A stretch of 64,000 bases of DNA from NCBI GenBank assembly GCA_028583605.1, contig CM053337.1:27638162-27702161 (forward strand), in the 5' to 3' direction. Shown here one piece after another: positions 1 through 11,614 of the stretch. The DNA comes from Dastarcus helophoroides. Taxonomy: Eukaryota; Arthropoda; Insecta; Coleoptera; Bothrideridae. The position numbers were made by a program, and so were the translations under genes. Below the pieces are notes generated by a model, which did not search any database, was not told the origin of the DNA, and was given only the letters and a program-made list of their open reading frames with translations. Position 1 is the first letter of the stretch, and every line of letters starts with the position of its first letter.

Positions 1-1965
1 AACTATCCTGATTGGGATGGAATGCTCAATTTCCCACTCCCAAAAGAAGTCTGCCTCCAGTAAATCTTGGTTCAGCAAAAAATGTGCTAGGGCTGTCCCC
101 TGCAAAAATCGCGCATATCGTCATTGGCAAAATAATCCCTCAGTCGAGACCCGGACCATCTTTGTAGATGCACTAATTTTTTGTAAACAAATTATTGACG
201 AGGCAAAAGGTGATTTCGATCGTAAAATGCGCCAGAGGCTTATCAACTGTCCGAACGATTCCAGGTCCTTTTGAGGGCTTGCAAAGTCGATTGGAAAGAA
301 TTTTACACCTTCAAGTTTTCCACCTTTACTCGATAAAAATAGCAATATTGCTACTACCTCCAAGAAAAAGGCTGACATGTTAGCCTTAATGTTTGCTAAA
401 AATTCCAATCTTAATTCTCGAAACGCAGAACCTTCTATTCTTCCTAGGGTTGGCACTTTGATGCCTAAAGTTGTTTTCAGACAATGCCCAATCAGGTAGA
501 TTTCTCTTGAGTTCGACACCTTGAAAACTTCTGGCCTTGATGGTATTCCCGCTATTGTTGTTAAGAAATGCGCCCCAGAATTGACTCCTATCCTAAGCAA
601 ATTGTTCACACTCTTACAACAAAGGTGTATTCCCTAACATCCGGAAATCTGCTAGAGTGCAGCCTCTTCCTAAAAAGGAAAAAAGAAATCTGGCTAACAA
701 CTACCGCCCTATATCTTTGTTAACCGTTATATCTAAAGTGATGGAAAAGGTTATCAGCATCGAGATTCTCAAATATCTGGAGGAAAATAGAATCATCTCC
801 GACAAGCAATACGGTTTTAGACAACAACGTTCCACTGGCGATCTACTGGCATATGCTACTCATATCTGTACCTCAGTTATGGAAAAACATGGTGAGGCTA
901 GGATTGTGGCATTGGATATCTCAAAGGCTTTCGATAGAGTTTGGCACCGATCTCTTCTCGCCAAATTAACATCTTATGGTCTTTCTCCTTGACTCTGTCA
1001 TTTGATATTCAATTTTCTCGCTGACAAATCTCTTCAGGTCGTCGTCGATGGTATCTTATCCAAGACATTTGCGATTAACGCGGGGGTGTCTCAGGGGTAT
1101 GTTTTGTCTCCTACTCTATTTCTGTTACACATAAACGATCTCTTAGCTTCAATTTCCAATACTGTATACAGCTACGCAGATGATAGTAACCTTGTGTCCT
1201 CTTTTTTCTCCGACAAACCATTATCTATCGCTGCTTCAGATCGACTAAGGGAACACCAGATACAGACAATTAATTGGAATCTCGAGATTATTCTAAAATG
1301 AAGTAAGAACAATTTGGACGGTAAAATCCTTCCGATGGAATCTAATCTATCTATTCTAGAAGTGAATGCAAGCACTAACTTCCCTTGGGACGATCATGTG
1401 TGCGCCATTGCCAAATCCGCCTCTCAGAAGCTAGGCTTTCCTTTTACAGCCAAAAAGTACTTTACATCTGTTAACACTTTACAAAGCTTAAGTAAGGCCA
1501 ACAGTAGAATACTGTTCTTATGTTTAAAGTTTAGCCCCAAAAAAGATCGATTCGCCTAATTGATGACGAGAGTCTGATCGATTTTCTCGAAACACTAGAG
1601 CACAGGCGTATGGTTGATGACTTGTCTCTTTTCTATAAGTACTATCATGGAAGATGCTCGCAGGAACTAATAGGATTGATCCACCCAAGGGCAAGACTCT
1701 TGAGGCGTACTAGATAGTCGGAAACAGCGAATTCCTGTGCGGTCCAGCTTGACACAGTGAGGATTTCTGTCTACAGAGACTCTTTTTCTATAGAACTTCC
1801 AAGTTATGGAACTTGTTACCGAGAGAAATTTTTCCCAAAAATTACAACGTATCCTTGTTTTAGAAGGCAGTTCATCGCCATCTATCTTTGTTTCTGCATC
1901 CTACTCGCAGTGCTTTGAAAGCATAATGGGATTACCCTTTGCGAGTGGATTACACTTAAAAAAAA
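1..1965 (+). mobile_element. Non-LTR retrotransposon (LINE copy a), 5'-truncated by window edge
   Basis: A degraded LINE running into the window from the left and ending in a short A-run at about 1958-1965. It shares long stretches with three other copies here: 22118-23704 (+), 57993-59850 (-) and 61310-61830 (-). All full 3' ends share a segment encoding an arginine/leucine-rich tail and a stretch reading CATCCTACTCGC near the end, so the 3' terminus is well defined. What follows (1966-2100) is AT-rich sequence with no recognisable content before the next element begins. Confidence 0.85.
345..1850 (+). pseudogene. LINE ORF2 reverse transcriptase remnant
   Basis: The ORF2 protein of a Jockey/CR1-type LINE, which in the living element nicks DNA and reverse-transcribes its own RNA at the target. 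The best frame (657-992) carries NYRPISLL and ALDISKAFDRVWH, the fingers and first catalytic-aspartate motif (RT motif A). After a stop at about 990 the frame from 1002 continues with GVSQGYVLSPTLF and the YADD active-site box near 1171-1185. Farther on (1314-1560) come DDHVCAI and a SASQKLGF helix typical of the thumb region, in another frame, then a C-terminal stretch matching an RxxxLWNxLP-type tail. Multiple stops and frameshifts make it inactive. The N-terminal endonuclease lies outside the window or is lost. Clade assignment beyond Jockey/CR1-like is inference. Confidence 0.85.
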
Positions 1966-2109
1966 GCTTCGATACAATTCTGGTCTTATAAAGAGGTAGA
2001 TATAATATTTAGAGGTAAGTAACTTAAATTTAAGTAGCATTTTAAAAACAAATTGTTCAGAATTTATCAATTTTGGGCCCCATTGCAAAAATTTGCATTT
2101 TCAGTTTGG

Positions 2110-2762
2110 CACTATATTTTTGCTAGATCAAAATACCAAGGAGCTTATCGAAGCTACCAGGGTACAGACTCCCAAAGTACTACCTTTCTTGATTGAGCAT
2201 GCTGTTGGAAATACATTGGCAACTCTCACAGGTCCTTCTGAGATATTCTAACCACGGATCTCACCACTAGTAAATTCTTGGAAATGTCATAAGTCGGTTC
2301 TACTAATCCAACGCAGCAGCCCAAATCTCTTTCCATCACAGCCATAACCGTCTTCTCGCTGCTTCCCTGCACCACAGCAGTTTCGCAGGCAAACACTTTT
2401 ACCCCCTTTGGGGTGTCCTTTGGTGTTGTCAGGACAAGCTCTTCATTTCCAGTTCTTAAAATGTTCTGCGCTGGGTCGAAAGTAAATCCATGCCACCAAC
2501 ACCCGATGCAAAATCCTCTCCTATAATTGGCACAGTATCTTCCGTAACTGTTCTGAAGAGCATTTTTAGCGACAGTACCTTCGGTTGTGACAGTAGAATG
2601 TTCCTTCGTGCTAAAGTAACCATGGCGCCTGTGTCCACTGTTGCCTATACATTCCTTCCATCTACGCTGGCTGCCATTACCAAACTTTCCATAATCATTT
2701 TTTCTGTTTGAACGAAAGAGTTTTAGGGGACTGCTTGCTCGACAGAGAGTGTCCCTTCCCAC
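2110..2762 (-). pseudogene. Gypsy protease domain remnant
   Basis: The retropepsin-type aspartic protease that matures Gag-Pol polyproteins. The minus strand shows VDTGAMVTL, the catalytic D-T/S-G triad context, at about 2605-2640. It is followed by an EDTVPIIGED loop and a downstream PKGVKVFACETAVV strand, consistent with the second half of the domain. Frames shift around 2640 and 2460, so it cannot be translated through. The downstream linker VANVF...IKKGSTLGVC at about 2200-2120 is the usual protease-RT junction of Ty3/Gypsy Pol. Confidence 0.75.
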
Positions 2763-3788
2763 TGGCTGATTTTAGTTTTCCTGCTGTAGGTCTTGTTGAC
2801 TTCTTGAGGCTGACCTGCAGTCCCGGTTTGCCACAGTTGTAACCTGTTAGATAGGCGATGTACGCCAGTCTTCTCACATCAGCCTCGAATTCTTGCAGCG
2901 TTTCGCCATTTTTCTGCCTTCTCACTAGCAGCTGCTACTGGACAACTTACTGCAAATGGTGGTCTCCAAATCTCAGCTCTAAAGCCCTAACTAGATCTCT
3001 ATAGTTGGCTTGTTCGTGATCAGATGAAGTTCGGAGTAATTCAAGAGCATTTCCGCGCAGGGATACCACGAATGAAGTTGCCTTTGCTTCCTTCGTCCCC
3101 CTCCCTAACCCTAGCAGCAGTTTCGAACTGTTTTCTGTAGGTTTGGAAGAATGTTTTCCCATCATAGGTCGGAGATTTTACTTTTTGGGAAGAAATAGCG
3201 GGTTCACTTTCAAATTCATGTTGTGCAGATTGTCCACTTATTAACTTCTTCAAGGCATGTTCGATGATGCTGTCCTTTTTTGTGTTACTTTGTCCAAATC
3301 AAGAAACTTGTTGTTGAATTCTTCTTTTACTTCTCAAATTTTTTCCCTGACTTCTCCCATCTCCCCTTTCACTCCTGCAATTTTTTCTTTGACTTCGCCA
3401 ATCTCTTCTTTCATTTCTTCTCTCATTTTTGCAACGTCTACTCTCATTTTTTCAGTTATATTTACTAATAGACTATGCAATTTTTGTTTGTCTGCATTCC
3501 TTTTCTGATCTTATTCTTGCGTTTCTTGTCGTTTTCGTTGTTCCTTCTGTTCTTTTTCTTGTCGTCTTCGTTCTTCCTTCTCTTCTTTTTCTTGTCAACT
3601 TGGTTCTTCATCTTGTCGTCTTCGTTCTTCCTCCTGTTCTTTTTCTTGTCGACTTGGTTCTTCATCTTGTCGTCTTCGTTCTTCCTCCTTCTGTTCTTTT
3701 TGCTGTTTATTTCTTCTTTGTCTTTCGTCATTGCTATTAGCTTTTGCAATTGTGCTTCTATTCTGACCGATTTTAATCCCGTTTCCAT
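2695..3788 (-). pseudogene. Gypsy gag remnant
   Basis: The capsid-nucleocapsid precursor of the LTR element. From the likely start at 3788 the first ~107 residues are extremely lysine/asparagine/aspartate rich, with a block KKNRRKNEDDKMKNQVDKK repeated about twice: a charged, repetitive N-terminus probably expanded by replication slippage. The capsid-like part follows in shifted frames: SPTYDGKTFFQTYRKQFE (about 3190-3130), then ATSFVVSLRGNALELL and YRDLVRALELRFGD (about 3080-2955), which are hallmarks of Ty3/Gypsy Gag, then GETLQEFEADVRRLAY (about 2915-2870). A zinc knuckle is recognisable but damaged: NCGKPG survives while its first cysteine reads G and its histidine reads L (near 2850-2820). 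Frameshifts at about 3240, 3050 and 2930. Confidence 0.8.
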
Positions 3789-3948
3789 AAAGTGTTCTAG
3801 AATGTTTAAGATTTTAATTGACGCGCGCCTTAGAACTATTTAATAGTTTATAGAGTCCGTGAAAAGTCTAAATTTAATTATCGTCGCGATTCACTAGCGC
3901 AATATTTCGGAACCTCGCACGGATTCCGCCGTACAATCCACAAAAATA

Positions 3949-3966
3949 ATTTCGCTTCTGACACCA
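3949..3966 (-). other. Primer-binding site, tRNA-Leu-like
   Basis: Immediately inside the LTR on the minus strand lies TGGTGTCAGAAGCG. TGG pairs with the CCA end, and TGTCAGAAG matches the acceptor end of animal tRNA-Leu with a mismatch downstream. The copy at 42831 has the same site, with GGGAT continuing the match. Confidence 0.7.
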
Positions 3967-3967
3967 G

Positions 3968-4313
3968 TTATTGCTCGTTATCGGTTCGAATGATTATTAA
4001 CACTTGTTGAATTGTACCCAATTTATTTCCAAACACTACAAATGAATAATTAACTCACTTATTCATTGACTTCCAATTACTAACTCACTAACTAACTACA
4101 CTGGTTAACTGACTGAGGGAAAGGGGACCGCGTTTATATAGTTCCAGTTTCGGGTTCTAGAAAAATCAAAAAGCAAGCAGAAGCAGTCTTATCGGTTACC
4201 GAAATTTCTGGAACGCTTATCTGCCGTTTGCTTCATTATCCCGACCCTGTTTCCCTTATCAGATTTTTCTAGAAAATTTCTTTAACTACACTTTATAATT
4301 ACATTTCATTACA
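3968..4313 (-). repeat. 5' LTR of Gypsy copy a
   Basis: About 346 bp, beginning TGTAATG on the minus strand and ending beside the PBS. It aligns along its length with the solo LTR at 39473-39824, sharing AAATTTCTGGAACGCT, the TCTAGAA blocks and the GTTCGAA end. It contains a TATA box (TATATAAACGCGG on the minus strand, about 4137-4125). A polyadenylation-type AATAAA equivalent lies near 4030. Confidence 0.85.
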
Positions 4314-4710
4314 ATACCGTAACACGGTTTTCCAATATCCGCAAAGTTCACACACAGATACTAAAAAATAAAAAATGTGCACAAATTAAAAATCAGAATT
4401 TTAAAACCAAATTGGGTATTCAAGTTTAATTCTAAATTATCAACAACTTTTCTATAACTTTTTTGATAAGTTCAACGTGAAACAAATTTGGGGGCTGTCG
4501 TTGTCTTAAATTGTTACTAAAATTTTGATTTTTTTAGAAAACACCGATTATGTTATCAAAATGCATGCTCTGTACCTAATAATCTGTTTTTAAATCTCCC
4601 ACATTTCGAAAAAAAAAAAGTTTTAGCAACGATCGCTGATATGCCTCAGCTCTTTCAGTACGAAAGAATAATTTGGATTTTATTATTGTTTGTTCTATAT
4701 CCTACCTAAC
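4314..4710. other. AT-rich intergenic DNA
   Basis: About 400 bp with no gene, element end or structured repeat that I can recognise. It includes several homopolymer A runs near 4605. Confidence 0.5.
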
Positions 4711-5132
4711 ATTTCTTTGGGCTGAACCAAAAATTAAAAAAGAGTTTCTGTTTTAGTTTATTTAGTTTTTTAAAGAAAATTATGCGTTTAAACAAAAAAG
4801 TATTATTTATTTAAAAATTTCATACTTAAATTTTAAATTTTGAGAAATTTTTATGTTCTTTTGTATTTTTCCTTAAATTTATTTATTTTTTACTTTTGCT
4901 TCTTGTAATTTCAGTTTAAACATTTCTTTGGGCTGAACCAAAAATTAAAAAAGAGTTTCTGTTTTAGTTTATTTAGTTTTTTAAAGAAAATTATGCGTTT
5001 AAACAAAAAAGTATTATTTATTTAAAAATTTCATACTTAAATTTTAAATTTTGAGAAATTTTTATGTTCTTTTGTATTTTTCCTTAAATTTATTTATTTT
5101 TTACTTTTGCTTCTTGTAATTTCAGTTTAAAC
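4711..5132. repeat. Exact 211-bp tandem duplication
   Basis: Two adjacent copies, 4711-4921 and 4922-5132. Each starts ATTTCTTTGGGCTGAACC and ends TTTCAGTTTAAAC. Read side by side they show no difference. Identity over 211 bp of AT-rich DNA, amid relics that are all heavily mutated, means a very recent duplication or an assembly error. Confidence 0.95.
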
Positions 5133-6637
5133 TTGGCATGTAATCCTAAACCCTATAAGTTGTTTCTTTTTTCAGAATTTTGGGTTGGAAGTTACAATTT
5201 TTATTTTATTTTTTTTCGAAAAATTCTAATATTTTTCTAAGAAATACAATAATTTTGATATCAACTTTCATTACAATTTTAAAACTTGGAATTCTTCTAC
5301 AAAATTTCGAATCTAAACTTAAAACCAAGACCATTTACTCAACGTATTAACTCGAAATCTAAACTTTTTTTCGACCTTTTGGTAATTTTTTTCAGAATTT
5401 ATAGTAAAAATTTGAATTTTTTTAATAAAGTATATTTTTTTTCTCAAATTCTTTTTTTTTCGAAACACCAAATTAAGTCTTGAAATGTCTACAATTTTTT
5501 CTAAAATTTCAAACATTAGACCAAAATTACCAAAAATTTTTATTTATACTTATTTTATTTTTATGTTTCAATCTTTTGGTTTTGAAATCAAAGTTAAAGA
5601 TTAATTTTAATTTTTTCTCACAATTGCAGTTTAAACTCAAAATTATTTTTCAAAATTTGATTCCTACAATCGAAATGTCCAGTTTCATTTAGTAATTTTG
5701 AGTCAAACAGATACTACAATTTCGAAGTTTTTCGTTAAATGCTTTTTATGTGAAATTTTGACATGAAGGTTGAAACACTAATATTCTCTTTAAGAAATTT
5801 CGTATTTAAATTTGAAATCTTGACCTATTCGACTATTTTTTCAAATTTTCCAGTTTATATTCAATTTTAAAATGTTCAAGATTTTGAAAAATGTTTATTT
5901 TATAAATTCAGAATTATCAAAATCTTTTCTACTAAACATTTCGTTCTTCAAATAAATATTTTTTTTTTAATTTTGAGTTAAAATTTGGATTTCTTTAAAT
6001 AAATTAATCAGCTACAACATTTAAAAAGCCTTTAGGGGTTAATCCTAAAATTTTAACTTGGAATGGTTAAAAAAAATAAATTCAAACGTTGAATTTTGAA
6101 ATTAAAAATCAAAATTTAGAGAAAGAAGTGAAATTTGAAAATTAGAATATGTTTTTTGGAAAAATTAGAAAATAAAATTCGAAATTTTAAGTTTTAAGAA
6201 GCCATTCTGAGATTAAAGTTGAATCTAAAGGTAAGGTGGAGCTTAAGAATTTTTAATTCAAAATTTGTTAAAAAGTTTCGAGTTGAGAATTTAAATTTCC
6301 GCTCCAAATCGAAAAAAAGCAAAACTTTGCAATCAAAGTCGCAATACAAAGAATTTTTTTTTCTTAGGTCTGAATTGTGAAATTTTTCTGAAACCTCAAT
6401 TTTGATAAAGTAGAAATTTTGAAAGTTAAACGGAGGTTGAAGTTTTCAGTAGAAATGTTGAGATTTAATTTAATATTCTGAGCAAACACTTGAAATTTTA
6501 TGAAAAATATGGAAATTTTGAATTTAAAATTAAACTTGCCACTTTTCTTTTTTAAAATGTGAAATTTTAAGTCAAAATATTTAAGCTGTAAAATTGTAAT
6601 TCGAGAAATTATTAATTATTTATAAAAAATTCTAGTT
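5133..6637. repeat. Quasi-periodic A/T-tract DNA
   Basis: No gene. The sequence consists of imperfect 18-22 nt units built on AAATTTTGA / TCAAAATTT with alternating A-runs and T-runs. The plus strand is T-rich to about 6050 and A-rich afterwards. Open frames here (for example 5286-5483) are phenylalanine/leucine/lysine strings with no domain character. Confidence 0.7.
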
Positions 6638-6976
6638 ACTGTTTGTAACTTTGGATAGTTGATTATAAAATATTGGTTTTTTGTTGATTTTTTACGCAGT
6701 ACTTTAGACCCATCTGCTTTATTGTACTTATCTCTAAACTGATTTTATAAATGGGAAAGTATGTTGCGTTGTATCTATCATTGTGCCATCTGCCGTGCCA
6801 TCTTATTGCAAACTTCCCACGCAGAAATATTTTTTACTTAAAATGGATTTTGTTGGCCGAGCAGCTGGCCGAAATAAAAGAAAATTGCAGTTATCTAAAA
6901 CAAAACAAATCAATTTCTTTCAATTTAACAGACCATGAAATTTCATAAACTGTTTGTAACTTTGGATAGTTGATTA
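6638..6976. repeat. Direct 28-bp repeats flanking a 282-bp insert
   Basis: ACTGTTTGTAACTTTGGATA plus the next eight bases occurs at about 6638-6665 and again at 6949-6976 with no visible mismatch. The enclosed 6667-6948 is less AT-rich than its surroundings, has a short open frame (6751-6948) and ends in a purine-rich stretch. I do not recognise the insert. The layout looks like an inserted sequence with a long target-site duplication. Confidence 0.6.
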
Positions 6977-8574
6977 CATAAAGTTATATTTCTGTTAGCT
7001 AATTCTTTATGGGTTTCTGTGTGTCTTTTACGAACTAAAATTTGATACGAGTACTTCAACTTATTTGGAACAGGTGGATGATTAATTCTAAGAACGCTGG
7101 TCAGTCTTTTCTGAAAATAGGTTTTAAAGGAATAACGCTGACATGTATATTAGCACACATTTATACATATTATTTCAAAATTGCGAGTTCTTGAATTTGT
7201 ATTTTGTCAATGCCTTGCTTTAACTTTACACTTCTAGAGAAAAGTCGAAGTTTGCAAGATAAAAATAAAAATTTTTATGAAAGGCCTAAATTTTGAATCA
7301 AAGTGAAAACTTCGAATTTCGGCTAAAAAGTGGAATATTTGAGAGTTTTATTAAAATTCCGATTTTCAGTTTAAAATTTTTGTGCTGAAAACTTTCTGAT
7401 TTTTTTTTATAAATTTTAATTATTATCTTCAAAATTAATAACTTATTTTCTAAAAGTTTTAACCCTTATTTAGCAAGAAATTTTGACATTAACTAATTGT
7501 GACATGAATTTGCAAAGTGAAATAGAATTACTTTAATTTTGAGCTAAGGAGGTGAAATTTTTTATTTCGTAATATCAAAAAAAATTAAATAATATTTTTT
7601 GAAAGCCAATATAATCAGTCATTCAACACCACTAGATTCCAGCTTCACCCTAAGTTTAATAATTTTTCTAACGTTTGAAAACTTATCAATTTTTTGTAGG
7701 AAGAGAATGTAACAAATAAAGTACATAACCACTTATTGATCGTTTTAGTATTTGTTAAGTGCCACTTTCAAGGTTTGTCGTTTTCTTATTGGAAGAAGTT
7801 AGAATTCTATAATTTGTTTTTAACAACAACAAAATCTTCAGCTGTATTTAACATGACCATTTATTGTTTCCCTAAAACTGGGGTGGCAACTGGTTTTGGG
7901 AATAGTTTGCATTCCATACACATTCGTTCCCTTTTTCGCATTTTTTTTTTTCAAAATTTCAATTGAAGCTTAGTTTTTATTTTATTATTTTTTTCGCAAT
8001 ATTTAAATTTTAGATTCAAAATTCTTAAAAGTATTTATAATTAAATGTCTAAAAATATATTATCAAAAAATTACAACTTTAAACTCACTTTCGACTTTTC
8101 CTAAGTATATATTTTCACCTTTCTTTTTTTTCACAATTACGAAATTTGAAATCATTTTATTTTAAAAATTTTACTTCCTGTAGAGATTTTTATTGTTTTT
8201 TTTATTGTTTTAAAATTGTTGCTGTGTCCAAAAATTCCTTTTTTAAAATTTTGAGATTTGTTTGTCGAATTTTCGGGTTTTAATTTGTCATTGTTCTACT
8301 TCAAATGTATTTTTCATTTGTTGTACGTTAGGTGATAACGTTTTTTCAATTTTTACAGTTTTCCCAAAAATTATTTCGAAATTCTTAGTTTTTTTTTTTC
8401 TAAATTTCGAGGTCGAATTGTCGACATCTGAGTTTACGCATTCACCATTTATCATTTCATTTGTCAATTTTCGACTAAAGATTTTGATCTTCTTTTCTAA
8501 ATTTTGAATTCGAGTTCCGAAATTGTCTATAAACTTGGATTTTTTAAATTTTGGTTTTTTATACAAATATTCTT
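6977..8574. other. AT-rich DNA without recognisable genes
   Basis: Mostly A/T-tract sequence. The open frame at 7736-7966 has no recognisable domain. From about 7970 to 8570 the sequence is T-rich on the plus strand and abuts the broken end of the mariner relic. Confidence 0.5.
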
Positions 8575-9502
8575 TTGTTTTTATTTCATCAATCGTTGTA
8601 AATCTCCGTCCCTTTATAGGTCTTTTAAGTTTTGGGAATAGGAAAAAGTCACAGGGCTCCAAATCCGGTGAATATAGTGGCTGAGGCATGATTGTCGTGT
8701 TGTTTTTGGCCAAAAAACCTCTCACAAGCAACGATGAATGAGCAAGTGCATTACCGTGATGCAAAAGCCATGAATTATTTTTTTCCACGATTCTAGGCGG
8801 TTTTTTCGTATTGCTTCTCGCAAACGGCGCATAACTTCAAGGTAATACTCCTTATTGACCGCACGACCTTGAGGTAAAAACTCCTAATGCACTATGCCAT
8901 GGTAGTGGAAAAAAATAGTCGAAAAAAACAGGGAGCAAAAACTTTGACATTTGATCGTACTTGGCGTGCATTTTTGGGTCTTGGCTCTCCTGGTTGCTTT
9001 CATCGGGACGATTGAGCTTTGGTTTCGACGTCATAACCATATACACATAATTCGTCACCAATTATGACCCTTTTGAGCAAATCAGGATCATCACCGACGT
9101 CATTCAAGAGCTCTTGAGCGATGCTCATGCGACGGTTCTTTTAATCAAAATTCAGAAGTTTCGCAACAAACTTCGCTGACACACGTCTCATGCCCAGAAC
9201 ATCCGAAAAAATTGCACGACACGAGCCGCATCCTCAGCAACTTCTCTTATGATAATTCGATGATCTTCAAAAACAATTTTCTTCACAGCTTTGACAATAT
9301 CTTCTGTTGATGATGTGCTGGGGCGTCCAGAGCGAGTTTCGTTATCGGTTTTTTCTCGGCCATCTTGGAAGAGTCTGTACCACTTGTAAACATTTTTTTT
9401 ACTCAGAGCAGACTTACCGTACGCCACTATCAACATTTCAAGTTTTTTAGAGCACTTGATTCCATTTGTCACACAAAATTTGATGCAAATTTTTTGCTCC
9501 AT
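8575..9502 (-). pseudogene. mariner transposase (DD34D) remnant
   Basis: The cut-and-paste transposase. The likely start at 9502 gives MEQKICIKFCVTNGIKCSKK, then VAYGKSALSKKNVYKWYRLF with the helix-turn-helix, then RSGRPSTSSTEDIVKAVKK (linker) and IREVAEDAA, all typical of mariner N-termini. A frameshift near 9215 follows. The catalytic half is in pieces: a QESQDPKMHAKYDQ region (about 8990-8940) and then NNSWLLHHGNALAHSSLLVR at about 8780-8720, where the usual HDNAPAH box reads HGNALAH, so the second catalytic aspartate is gone. SPDLEPCDFFLFPKLKR (about 8680-8630) keeps the third. Inactive by frameshift, substitution and truncation. Confidence 0.85.
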
Positions 9503-9712
9503 TTTTTGTAATAATAAAAAATCGCCAAGCACAAGCAAATACGTCTAATCTTTTTAGCTGTCAAAAACATGCTAAGTATGCTATGTACTTGAAACTGTGA
9601 AGATATGTTTAGGACATGTGTGCCAACAAAACGACAACAAAAAATCGGTAATCGAACTACGTTGCCAGTAAAACTTGAAAAATCACCTTACTTTTTGAAC
9701 ATACCTCGTATA
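8575..9712 (-). mobile_element. mariner element relic, 3' end lost
   Basis: A mariner read on the minus strand. Its 5' terminal inverted repeat lies at about 9684-9712 (reading TACGAGGTATGTTCAAAAAG). Coding homology continues down to about 8580 and stops abruptly in the middle of the motif DEIK, where unrelated A/T-tract DNA begins. No second terminal repeat is visible, so the 3' part was deleted. Confidence 0.8.
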
Positions 9713-11613
9713 TAAACTTTCAATTTTGGTCTTTTTAGGCTAAATTTTTAATTCAAACGCAATATTTTAATTTTACCTTGAAATTGAGGCTTCCATTTCA
9801 CTCGGGTTTTAATTTTAAATTTTAATTTTAAAGCTTCCCTATAAATTTGGCCATTTATTGAAATTGCATTTTCTTCTATCATTTTCATTTTTAAATTGAA
9901 ATTTCCAGAACAAATTTTTCATCAAGCTTTTGTCTCAAATTTTGGTTTAAAGTCGAAATTTCAACTCTTCGTGACTTTTTGATCTCGGAATGCTTACTTT
10001 TTTATTTATTGCTTTCAAGATTAGAATCAAATGTTTATCAATATTTTTTTCGGTAATTTTTTCATTCACTTTAAGCTTTGACTTTTAATTGCAGATGATT
10101 TTTTTTCAAATTCCATTTTTCCCAAAATCCAATTTTTTCCTAAAAATTTTTAGGTTTCGTTTTTGTTTGCTAGATTTTTAATTTGGAAATTTTAAAGGTT
10201 TCGTTAAAAAATTATATTTACAAATTTGTTATCGTAATATCTATTAAAGTTAATAATTTCAACTTTTCAACTTTCGAAATTTTGTCTTTGATCCCAGCAT
10301 TTCGATATTTGACTTTAAATTTTAAATTTTCGATTTAAAATGGATTCAAGAATTATCTAATTTTCGAGATTTACCTTAAAATTTAAAGTTTAAACTTAAT
10401 GTCCGAGTTAAAGCCAATCTAGTTTAAATTTCGATAATAAAATTGAAAATTTGATAGAAGTAACATTTTTGCATTTTAATTTGGAACTGCCAATTTTTTA
10501 GGTTATAATAATAATTGGAATAAAAAGATATTGAAAATTTTGGAAAATGTCAAAATTTCCAAAAAAGTTCAAAATTTTGAAAAAATGCGAAATTATGAAA
10601 GAGCTAAAATTCCCAAAAACTCAAACTTTACAAAAACAAATCAGAATTTTTAAGTAAAAATTACCTAACAAAGTATAACATTTCATAAAATTAAAAAAGC
10701 ACAAGAAAGTTACAATTTTGAAAAATCAAATATATTAAAAAGTGTCAAAAATTTGAAATTGAAATTGTGAAATGTTGAAATTTTCAAAATAAATACAAAA
10801 TTTGAGAAAAATTTAAAAGGCGAAAATTCTGAAATATCGCAATTTTTAAAAAGGACTTTGACAGTTTTAACAAAATAGTAATACTCACAAATTGTCCGTA
10901 AAAATGTTTAAAAAATTGTTTTTTAGAGAAAAATGAATTTTTTTTGTTTCTGAAAAATTTCAAAGAAGTTATAATTTTGAAGGCCAACATTTTCGTAAAA
11001 GTCGTTTTTTTAAAAAGTTCACATTTTTAAATAATCGAAATTTTTTAAAAAAAGTCAAAATTGACAAAAAAGATTTCCATGAAAACCGAAACTTCAAAAA
11101 GGTCGAATTTTCAGACAAGGTTAAATTTTCCAAAAATTTGAAATATACATAATATGTACACCAAAAAATAAGTGAAAATTTCAGAATAAGTAAATATTTC
11201 GAAAAGAAGTTGAAAAATGTAGAAATTTATGAAAGTGTAAATTTTAAAATATCAATATTTTTAAGAAATTGTTAAAATAATTTTAGAATGTTTTGAAGAA
11301 GTTAAAAAAATTACAAAATGTTAAAAATTTCTAAAATGGTCAAAATATTTAAAACAAGTCAAGATTTTGAAAAAGGTAGACATTGAAAAAAAAAGTGAAA
11401 ACTTCGAAAAAAAGCAAAAATTTTGAATGGTCGAAAAAAATTAAAAATGAATTGTTTAAAAAAGTCAAAATTTTCGAACAAGTGAAATAAAAAAAATGAA
11501 ATCTTGACAAAAGTCAAATTCTTCAAAAAAGTTGGAATTTTAGAAAAAAAGACGAAATTTTTAGGCAAATTAAAAATTTTCAAAATAAAAGAATGTTCGA
11601 AATTGCGAAAAGT
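9713..11613. repeat. Quasi-periodic A/T-tract DNA, strand-switching
   Basis: No gene. The plus strand is T-rich to about 10,500. From 10,540 it is A-rich with recurring GTCAAAATTT, TTGAAAAAA and AAAGTCGAAATT words every ~18-22 nt. The long minus-strand frames (10784-10990, 11359-11583) are artefacts of this repeat, giving phenylalanine/lysine/asparagine strings. Confidence 0.75.
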
Positions 11614-11614
11614 A

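Larger units (their letters stand above)
2105..4313 (-). mobile_element. Ty3/Gypsy LTR retrotransposon (copy a): 5' LTR, leader, gag, protease; rest missing
   Basis: On the minus strand the order is LTR (4313-3968), primer-binding site (3966-3949), untranslated leader (about 3948-3789), gag (3788 to about 2700) and protease (about 2760-2200). A short linker that normally leads into reverse transcriptase (FPTACSIKKGSTLG-like, about 2200-2120) is followed by loss of homology. RT, RNase H, integrase and the 3' LTR are absent, and the break lies near the end of LINE copy a. The leader matches that of the Gypsy copy at 42.5 kb (shared CGAAATATTG about 60 nt past the PBS), so both belong to one family. 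Confidence 0.85.

Noticed and set aside
3257..3843. Long plus-strand frames rich in F, L, S and V (3257-3508, 3429-3740, 3475-3843)
   Set aside because: They are the complement of the lysine-rich gag start on the minus strand, which has recognisable capsid motifs downstream.
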